The position numbers and the translations under genes are program-made. The notes under the pieces were generated by a model. The model did not search any database, was not told the origin of the DNA, and was given only the letters and a program-made list of their open reading frames with translations. Source: Microglena sp. YARC (lineage: Eukaryota; Chlorophyta; Chlorophyceae; Chlamydomonadales; Chlamydomonadaceae). Taken from it: DNA of 64,000 bases. The first letter of the stretch is position 1. Each line of letters opens with the position of its first letter. Positions 23,057 to 33,200 of this stretch are shown here, piece after piece. The DNA lies in contig CM039462.1 of the NCBI GenBank assembly GCA_022414725.1, positions 129,773,113 through 129,837,112 of the forward strand, in the 5' to 3' direction.

Positions 23057-26000
23057 ATGATGAGCCGTGCTCTCTTCAGCGCTGCTCTGCAGCAGACCCG
23101 CGGGGAGCAGACCATGGCGATGTCTACTATTGCGTCTTTCATGTCCAAGGTCCCTAACGCCCCTAAGGACCCAATTCTGGTGAGCATCTTACTTCAGAAA
23201 GCGCCTCGGATGATATCCCCTGCTTTTCAGTCTTTTTAGCCTCTGCTGTCTATCTGAGCTGGGTTGATAGTCTAGCAAGGCGATTGTTCCGGGAGTCCCG
23301 CATACCTGACGCCGAATTCGATGTGTCGGTCGATCTGTGTCGGCTCCACCGCTGGCTGCTCAGTGATTAACCCAGATATTCAGCGACTCCAACTATGTCT
23401 TCTCTGAAACAGAGCTTATAATGCAATCCCCGCTTGTGCTTTCTTGCCACCGCCTGATCATCTCCCTTACCCCCTGCTACTTTCTCTTCCACTCTCCAGG
23501 GTATCACCGAGAACTTCTTGAAGGACCCCTCCCCACAGAAGATGAACCTCGGAGTGGTAAGTGACAATGCATATGCGCACCAAGGGAATTGAAAATCACT
23601 ACGCGAAACTTGACCGAACCAAATCTGACGATGACAGTTGTCACGACTACATGCATCAGTGCATCACTCTTAGGGCGTTGCCACCTGATCCCCTCGGCGG
23701 TGGCGACAAGCTCTCCCCACCTCCATCATGCCCCTCTTCCCTGCTCACTCCTACTTCATTCCCCTGCTCCCATCCCTGCTAATTGTCTGAGGTGGGAACA
23801 GCTGCCCAGCTGCTTCCCGTCGCATCAATGCATGCTTCTTAGTTACTATCCCTTTTGGTTGGTAACACGGATGTATGTGCACTCTAGTCTGAACCAATCT
23901 GGCTCCTATCTGAACGAGCTGCGTTTCTCATCCCCCAGATTATGAACCATGCGCGTGCATGCCTTGTGTCTACCGGAGGATGATCTGAATCCTGGTACTA
24001 CCACTCACTCACTGCTCTGTTCAAGGCCCGTTCCTTTAATTTGATTGGATTGTCACATGTTTTTTCAGCCAACCCTGGGCAGCTCACATTCAGCCACTTT
24101 CTATTCCCCCCCATCCGATAACCATAGAAACTAGGCACCAAAATAAGCGGATCAGGCAGTTGAAAGACTTGCCCTGGATGAACCTTAGGCCATGCCGCTG
24201 TGCGATCTTTTCTGTACTTCTATCATTTTCATAGCAGGCGATGGTCAGTCAGGGGCCAGAACTTCAACTCTCTTGGTCAGTTCCATGCACACTGTAGCTA
24301 CTCCAACCTTTTATCATTCGTCATGGTTACCATTTGTGCATGCATTGGTCCTTACCGTTACTCACACCCAGTCGTCTGACACAACCCGTATGTGTAATTT
24401 CCCGCGGACAGGGCGCCTACAGGGATGACGATGGCAAGCCCGTCGTGCTGCCCTCTGTCCGCGAGGCCGAGAAGCGCGTCTCGGGTACCCACTTCATGGA
24501 GTAAGTCCGGCTAGCTGTCCTGCTCATGTGTGTTTGAGCCAAGCTCACTACGCATTTGCAACCAAGCTAGCTACGCATGGCAAATGTAGATACAGGGGTC
24601 CCCCCCCCCCCCCCCCCCCTGAACAAAATATAGGCCCCCCTCAAATACCCCACCCACTCAGAAAAATATCCTTAATCTCATGGGCGATCATCCAAAAGGG
24701 CACTTCAAGCAAGAGAGTGAGCATGCAAAATAAGTTGATACAGGCAGTCGCACAAGGCAGGGCAGGGGCTCGCATGACGTAAGGACTCGCATAGAACGCT
24801 TCAGTTTTGATCAGATGGCACATGCATTTAGAGGAGTTGCACTACTAGAGCAATGTATGGCCTCTTCTTCTTTTCGAGTCAGAGCGATCATCCATTTCAA
24901 AACGGGCAGAAAGGAAGGACAGATTACAGCTACTTCTTAGATCTGATCCTTTTGACTTCTTCTCGAGTTGCCCCCGACGCTGTTCGTTTTCGAAATCTAA
25001 TTTATCCATTTCTAGTTGTATTACACTCATCCTGGTACCTAGTGACTTGTTCCTCAGGTGTCTCGTAGCCTCAACCATTCTCCCCCTCCTCCCCCCCCCC
25101 CCCCCCCCCCCCGCCCTCCACACACACACACACACACACACACACCTTTCTCCCCCTCCTCCAATACTCATCCTGGTCCCTGGTGACTTGTTCCCCAGGT
25201 ACCTGCCTATCCAAGGCCTGAAGGAGTTCAACTCGGAGTCCATCAAGCTGGCCTACGGAGAGAACGCTGATGTCATCAAGAACAAGCAGGTACCTCCATC
25301 CTAACAGTGTCAACATGGCATTGTTAACGTATTTTTAACGATAACTCAGGTTTATACTGAGCTCAACTTTTTGATTCCGATCTCGAATGCCTGTCCTTGA
25401 TTAGCCACCGCCCAACCCTACAGCCATCCCCATTTAAACGCTGATGTGATCAGGGACAGGCAGATGATAGTATCCTCAACTTGTGGATCATGATCCCGAA
25501 TGCTTGTCCTTAATTAGCTACAACCCAACCCTACAGCCATCCCCATTTTATTGCTGATGTGATCAAGGACGGGCAGATGATAGAATCCTCAACTTATTGA
25601 TTCTGATCTCGAATGCTTGTCCTTGATTAGCCACCACCCAACCCTACAGCCATCCCCATTTTTATCGCTGATGTGAACAAGGATGGGCAGATGATAGAAT
25701 CTTCAACTTATTGATTCTGATCTTGAATGCTTGTTCTCGATTAGCCACCACCTAACCCTACAGCCAACCCCATTTCGACTTCTGTTGAACTCCTTGTTTG
25801 CTTATCCCGCCTTCGCTTTCCATGTTTCACCTTAGTCACAACTCATAATGGCCCCCTCTACTAAGCCACCACCCTTCAAGCCTCTACCAACCACACCTCT
25901 ACCAGCCCTACCTCTAACCAAACCTTTAGACTCTACTTACCCTACCTGCACCTACCCTACCTATACCAACCCTATGCCCACCAACCCTACGCCCACCAAC

Positions 26001-26869
26001 CCTACCTCTTTCAAGCCGCTACCAGCCATACAGCCAGCCTTAATGAACTCCGTGTCTTGTCCCATCTTGCCCAGCCAGCCTGTCTTGTCCTACCAGCCAG
26101 CCTGTCTTGTCCTATCGGCCCTGTCCTACCAGGCACCCCCCCTGAACTCCTTGTCTTGTCCTACCTTGCCCAATAGGTTGCCGTAGTCCAGTCTCCCACC
26201 TTAACCGGTTCTTCCTGATTGATGGCTGGGTCCCAACTAATAATGGCCCCATGTACCAAGCCACCACCCAACCCTACAGCCGGCCGTTGTCAACCACTAC
26301 TTAACTCCTTGTCTTGTCCTGCCTTGCCCAACAGGTTGTCGTAGTCCATTCTCTCACCGGAACCGGTTCCTCCCGATTGATGGCTGGGTCAGAACTAATA
26401 ATGGCCCCATGTACCAAGCCACCACCCAACCTTACAGCCAGCTTTTGTCAACCTCTACTTCATTCCTTGTCCAACAGGTTGCCGTAGTTCAGTCCCTCTC
26501 CGGAACTGGTTCCTGCCGATTGATGGCTGAGTTCCAGAGGCGTTGGATGCCTGGAAGCAAGGTCTACATCCCCCAGCCCACCTGGTCTAACCATCACAAC
26601 ATCTGGCACGACGCTGGTGTTGAGGAGGTGATCTACAGGTGTGTGCGTGGTGTTGGTGGTAATGTGTAGATTCTGGGGACCATATAGACAGGGATGACGG
26701 CGCGGTAGACAAGGCAGCGGAAACATTGTGTGTGTGTGTGGGGTGTGTGTGTGTGTGTGGGGGGGGGGGGGGCGCTAGGTAAGGCAGCGGAAACCTTGTT
26801 TGTTTGTGGGGGTGTGTGGGGGGGGGGAGGCTCGCTAGGTAAGGCAGCGGAAAACTTGTGTGTGAGTGT

Positions 26870-26900
<31 letters not shown>

Positions 26901-29900
26901 CGCGCTAGGTAAGGCAGCGGAAAACTTGTGTGTGTGCGTGGGGGGGGGGGGGCGCTAGGTAAGGCAGCGGAAAACTTGTGTGTGTGTGTGAGGGGGGGGG
27001 GGGGGGGGGGGGGGCGTAGGTAAGGCAGCGGAAACCTTGTGTGGGGGTGTGGGTGGGTGTGGGGGGCGCTAGGTAAGGCAGGGGAAACCTTGTTTGTGTG
27101 CGGGTGGGGTGGGGTGGGGGTGGTGGGGGGGTGGTGGTGGTGGGGGGGGGGCGCAAGGTAAGGCAGCGGAAACCTTGTTTGTGTGTGGGGTGGGGGTGGG
27201 TGGGGTATGTGGTTGGTGGTGTCGATGGGAATGAGTATGTTAATCTGTTGTAGTTGAGTCTGTATTGAGCACCTCTTGCTTCGAGAGTTGCATCTTTCGC
27301 TAAGTAAGTTGGTTACTAGTTAGTATCACACATTCACTGGGGTATGTATCAATGTATCGTCTCATGCCATCATTTAGGGAGATGAAGATAATCCGCACAA
27401 GCAACAAGAAGGCCTAGGGAAATGAGCACAGCATCACATGGCCGCACAGACAGGCTGTCGCCCTTGTGATGCTGAGCTTGTTTCCCCATGCCTTCTCTGT
27501 GCTTGTGCAGATTATCTTCATCTCCATGAATGATGGCAGGAGACAATACATAAATATGTATCCCTCTGAAAATGAGATACTAATTAGTATCCTACTTCAT
27601 TAGCGATACTAATTAGTATCCTACTTCATTAGCGATACTAATTAGTATCTTACTTCATTAGCGATACTAATTAGTACCTTACTTCATTAGCGATACTAAT
27701 TAGTATCTTACTTCATTAGCGATACTAATTAGTATCTTACTTCATTAGCGATACTAATTAGTATCCTACTTCATTAGCGATACTAATTAGTATCCTACTT
27801 CATTAGCGATACTAATTAGTATCCTACTTCATTAGCGATACTAATTAGTATCTTACTTCATTAGCGATACTAATTAGTATCTTACTTCATTAGCGATACT
27901 AATTAGTATCTTACTTCATTAGCGATACTAATTAGTATCTTATTTCATTAGCGATACTAATTAGTATCCTACTTCATTAGCAGTACTAATTAGTATCCCA
28001 CTGAATTCGGGGTACTAATTAGTATCCCATGAACTTCGGGATACTAATTAGTATCTTACTTCATTAGCGATACTAATTAGTATCCCACGGACTTCAGGAT
28101 ACTAATTAGTATCTTACTTCATTAGCGATACTAATTAGTATCCCACGGACTTCGGGATACTAATTAGTATCTTACTTCATTAGCGATACTAATTAGTATC
28201 CCATGGACTTCGGGATACTAATTAGTATCTCACTGAATTCGGGGTACTAATTAGTGTCACACTGACTTCGGGATACTAATTAGTATCCCACTGAATTCGG
28301 GGTACTAATTAGTATCCCACGGACTTCGGGATACTAATTAGTATCCCACTGAATTCGGGGTACTAATTAGTGTCACACTGACTTCGGGATACTAATTAGT
28401 ATCCCACTGAATTCGGGGTACTAATAAGTGTCCAACTTCACTAGCGACATGCATGATGTATCAATGTCTTGTGCACTCAGTGTTAGCTACGGCGGATTGC
28501 ATGCCCTGGTCCCTTTTGTTGAGAATGAAGTCGTTGTCCTCGACTGTCATCTCGTGCTGCATCATGATGAACTTCAGAGACTTGTTGACCAGCAATTCCA
28601 GTGGCTCACTGCCCTGCTTACATCTAAAAATTGTACATTTAATGTGTACTACCATGTTTGTTGCTATGATGACTTACACCAGATGCCAGTTCTGCTACTG
28701 ATAACTATTGACGATACCTCTGGATTCATCAGCTGAGCACTTGCTTCTTACTGCACTAACCAAGCAATTCCGGCTGCTCACCTCCTTGCTTACATCTATT
28801 AAGGATATGTTATTATTCTTATTCTTATCATCTTGTCCATGTGCTGTGATGACTAAAACCAGATGCCAGTTCTGCTACTGATAACTATTGAAGATACCTC
28901 TGGATTCATCAACTGAGCACCTGCTTTTTACTGCATTGACCAAGCAATTCCAGTGGCCCACCGCCTTGCTTCCATCTTATAAGGATATATAATACAAATT
29001 GTTCTTATCATCTGTATGCCGCTATGATGACTAACACCAGATGCCAGTTCTGCTACTGATAACTATTGAAGATACCTCTGGATTCATCAACTGAGCACCT
29101 GCGCCTGTTATTGCACCAACCAAGCAAGTCTGGTGGCTCACTGCCCTGCTTGCATCTTCAAAGGATATGATTATTATTCTAATTATCATGTTTGATGCAA
29201 TGACCAACACCAGATGCCAGTTCTGCTACTGATAACTATTGAAGATACCCCTGGATTCATCAATTGAGCACCAACTTCTTGAACTTGAACTTGGTTACAC
29301 AGCTTTAGCCTACTGGTTTATTGGTAGCCAGGGTGCAACAACATTCAATTTAGATATGAATGATCCATTCATATCTCATTTGACTGTTGTTGCATCGTGG
29401 CTACCAGTAAGCCTTAGTAAGGCTGCCCGATGCTCCGGAAGTGACGGGACCAATTCAAAACAAAGCATTCTTATCAAAATATATTTCATCCGGTCTCTTC
29501 ATACGTACTAGCACCTACTTCACACTGCATTACTGCAACCCGTTCTAGCACCTGCTCATTACTACATTAATGCATCATAACATTAACCGAGCAATTCAAG
29601 TGGCTGGTGATGAGATTATTAGCTTTTCATTCATGCGTGTCAGAAGAGGAGGAATCCGGAGTTTTCCGGGCTATCCCTGTGCTTATAACCTTTCAGACTG
29701 AAGCCAACGCTCGTGCATCATGTCCTTTTGCCTTGCCTAAGCTTTTTTTTTTTGCTTTGCTTCCCTTTGCTTCCCTTTGCCTTGTCTTGCCTTGTCTTGC
29801 CTTGCCTACACCTTGCCTGTGCTTTTGCCTTGCCTTGGCTTGTTGCATTGCTTTTGCCTTTGCTTGTTGCTTGGCTATGCCTAAAGATGACAGCTGTGTA

Positions 29901-30261
29901 GTCCTGACTCGGTCGACTGTAAGGTTGGCCTTATTGATCAAATATCTTGAACAGCTTATCGTCTCTCTGAGCATCTAATGCATTCCAAGAATCTGTAACA
30001 TTCCATATGTAGCATGCATTCTATTTGTTGCACACATTCCAAGAATCTGTAACATTCCATATGTAGCATGCATTCTATTTGTTGCACGCATTCCAAGAAT
30101 CTGTAGCATTCCATCTAGTGCATGCATTCCATCATCGTATTCTGGGACCAATTATGTTCAAATAATATTTGCTACTCTTGAGTTAGTCAATGACGATATA
30201 CATCACCAAGATCTCTGAGGTCCCACTCAACGTTGTATGACGTAACCCCTACACATTTCAT

Positions 30262-30292
<31 letters not shown>

Positions 30293-33200
30293 CTACTCAT
30301 GCTTAGTCCTCACTTTGCACTGCACACCGCATTTGTCTTGAAATATTCTACTAGGAAAGGTCTTGTCGACGTGAGCTTCTCATGAACTACTCTTGCTTAA
30401 CCATCACATTGCACTGCATAGCGCATTTGTCATGAAATGTGTGTTAACAATCCATGGGTAGCCCAATAGGGCTAAATGGACAATCGAAATATAGTGTTGA
30501 CATCTTAACCTAATTCAATCCTAATGATCAAAATCATAATCAAAAGGAGGGGGGAAATAAAGTTGGAAAAAGTTTGTCCCCCCCCCCCCCCCCTCTCCTA
30601 AAACCTGCGTACCTCCCCCTCCCCCCCCTAAAATTGGGGTCATTCGGAAGATCTTTTCGTGCCCATTCCAGTTATGTTCTTGCATACCGTACTGCTCTCA
30701 AAATTTAACGGTTGCAAAATTTAACGGCTTTTTGGGGGGGGGTTATTATAAATTGACGGTTTACATTTGACGGGTTTTTTAATAGGAAAATAAATTGATG
30801 TTACACATTTGACGGTTTCCATTTTAATAAAATCCATTTATGCAACTGAACGTTTGTACTTAATCATGTGACACTGGTTCATGGTTCATGGTACAATATT
30901 AGGGTACACTGTAGGACCTGCAATGAGTGTACATATAATTTTGCAATGATCCCAACATCTTGTTCAGCATAACACTACCGGTACTCGTTGAAATAACTAG
31001 AATGAGACATTCAATCGTTTCCATTAATTCCAGTAATCATCTCTTGCTCAGTTAATGTCATAATCATAAGCATAATGTATGTTCATGTGTTGCTCAGCGA
31101 CCTAGAAGGGTCAAGGGCACCTCATCCTCATCACCAGTGTGTCCTAATTCAAACAATTGGAGCAAGGAAGAGTGTTTAAAGATGGCCACAGGGTCTGTGC
31201 TCCCAAACTCGTTATTTTTGTCAGATGAGGCATCTGAATATGCAGACAGATGCAGGAGGTCCCAGGGATCTCGTATCACTAAAAATTGGTTTGTTTGGCC
31301 CACTGCGCAGTGAGATATGTGCATTCTAGTGATGCACCTAATATAGGCAAAAAAACCGATTTGACGGTTTTTTCGTTTCGTAATATACTGTACGCCACGA
31401 TTTGACGGTTGCTCCCGTCGATTTAAACCGTTAAATTTTGAGAGCAGTACGGTATTTCATAAGGTTGCACAAACGTGATTTATCGAGAAGTTTTAGATAT
31501 ATGTTATATGTTATTGCCAAGTTATACTTAAATGTTGAGCCAGATTGGCTTGCACTATTCACACCCAACTGGTCAACATTTTGGGCAGCGCCACGCGTTT
31601 TCTACACAGCCCCTAGGTAATCCAGCCGAACACAGAAAGCGGGCCATAGTATGGTGGACATGATCTTGATCTTGGCTTTCCCACACATGGGGGACAGTGA
31701 TCTTGGTACCAGCACTGATGAATGTATGGTCTTTTAATGAGTCATGATTTGGGCCGCTTTGGGCGGAAAAAACTTTGGACCCCTCTAACTTTTGTACAAC
31801 CTTATATTTGGCTAAAAAAAACTTTTTTTAGTTTGAGGAGTAGCTGTATTCAAAGCGAAGATGCGGTACAGCAGCTTTTTTCTTGCCCCCCCTTGATCTC
31901 AATGCTAGTTTTCGTCACTGCTAGTACTGGTATGTGTATTCACTCCAAGCTGGTTCGTCGACCCATATTGGTGCAAATCTGTAGTATGAATAATTCTAGA
32001 AGCCCATTGGTTCAGAAGCCCAAGACCCGTGGCTTGGGCTACACCATTTTGATGTTCAACATTAAGAAGGTCCCTGCTGGTCCCCTGCTCCTGCAGCATT
32101 ACTGCGCCCACAACCGCCCCGTTGTTGGACCGTTCTCTCACTCTGCCCTCATCGCTGCGTTGTAACCTTCAATAATGGACAATCGGAATTAAGTGTGTGT
32201 GAACAACTTCATCTCCCTCAATCTTCATGATTAAAATAAGTATCTTCAACAATTCAAAATTAGAATAACGCGAGATAATAATAAATAAGCTAGTTATTTT
32301 TGCTGCTGTGAAGGTACTACAAGCCTGAGACCCGTGGCTTGGACTTTGTCGGTCTGATGGAGGACATCAAGAATGCCCCTGCTGGTTCCCTGTTCCTCTT
32401 GCACGCTTGTGCCCACAACCCAACTGGTGTGGACCCCTCCATCGAGCAGTGGAAGGAGATCTCGAAGCTAATGAAGGAGAAGGACCACTTCCCCCTCTTC
32501 GACATGGCCTACCAGGTATGATTGTGATGTATTGGGGAGAAAGTTGTCAAAATGTTCAACTAAAAAACGATAAAACGGAGTTGTGGTCGGCTGAGTGATC
32601 GTCAGGATCAACTTTCACATCGGTAAACGACTTGCTAAAAAAGAAAATCGTGCTCGGCGACGGTATCTAGGGTTGCCCAGTTCAATTTTGTACGTGACGG
32701 AATTGTATGATGTGTCAATATATAGTGAGGTAATTGGTATCATATTCGTGCACATAGCAGTATAGCATGAAGCATGTCTGTGAACATTATTGCTGACTCC
32801 AAAGCATTCTTGCTCAACTGCTTTCTTGCTTAGCAACATGTGGTAAATAACATTATGTTGTGCCACTCATACAATACAGCATGTAGCGCCGATCATACAG
32901 AACAGCATGTAGTGCCGATAATGAGGAACAGCATGTCATACACTTCATATGTACTACCCTCACCTCCATCCCACCTGCATTGCTTGAATCGCGGTGATGA
33001 TAAAATCCTTTGCCCGTGACCATGGCCACTTTGGTGGTCATGGACAATGTGAGCGGCATACGACTAGTCTTTCTAAGCACTTCTGCACTGCATTGCTGAT
33101 GCTTTGTTGTGTTGAACCTTCACTGAGATAACAAACCCTGTGCCTGCTTCATGTACTGCTCTAGGACTCCTACCATGTCTGAATCGCTGTGATGATAAAA

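Noticed and set aside
27576..28430. Regular 29-bp repeats with palindromes that look CRISPR-like
   Set aside because: Units are contiguous with no unique spacers, lie in a eukaryotic intron and have no cas genes nearby.
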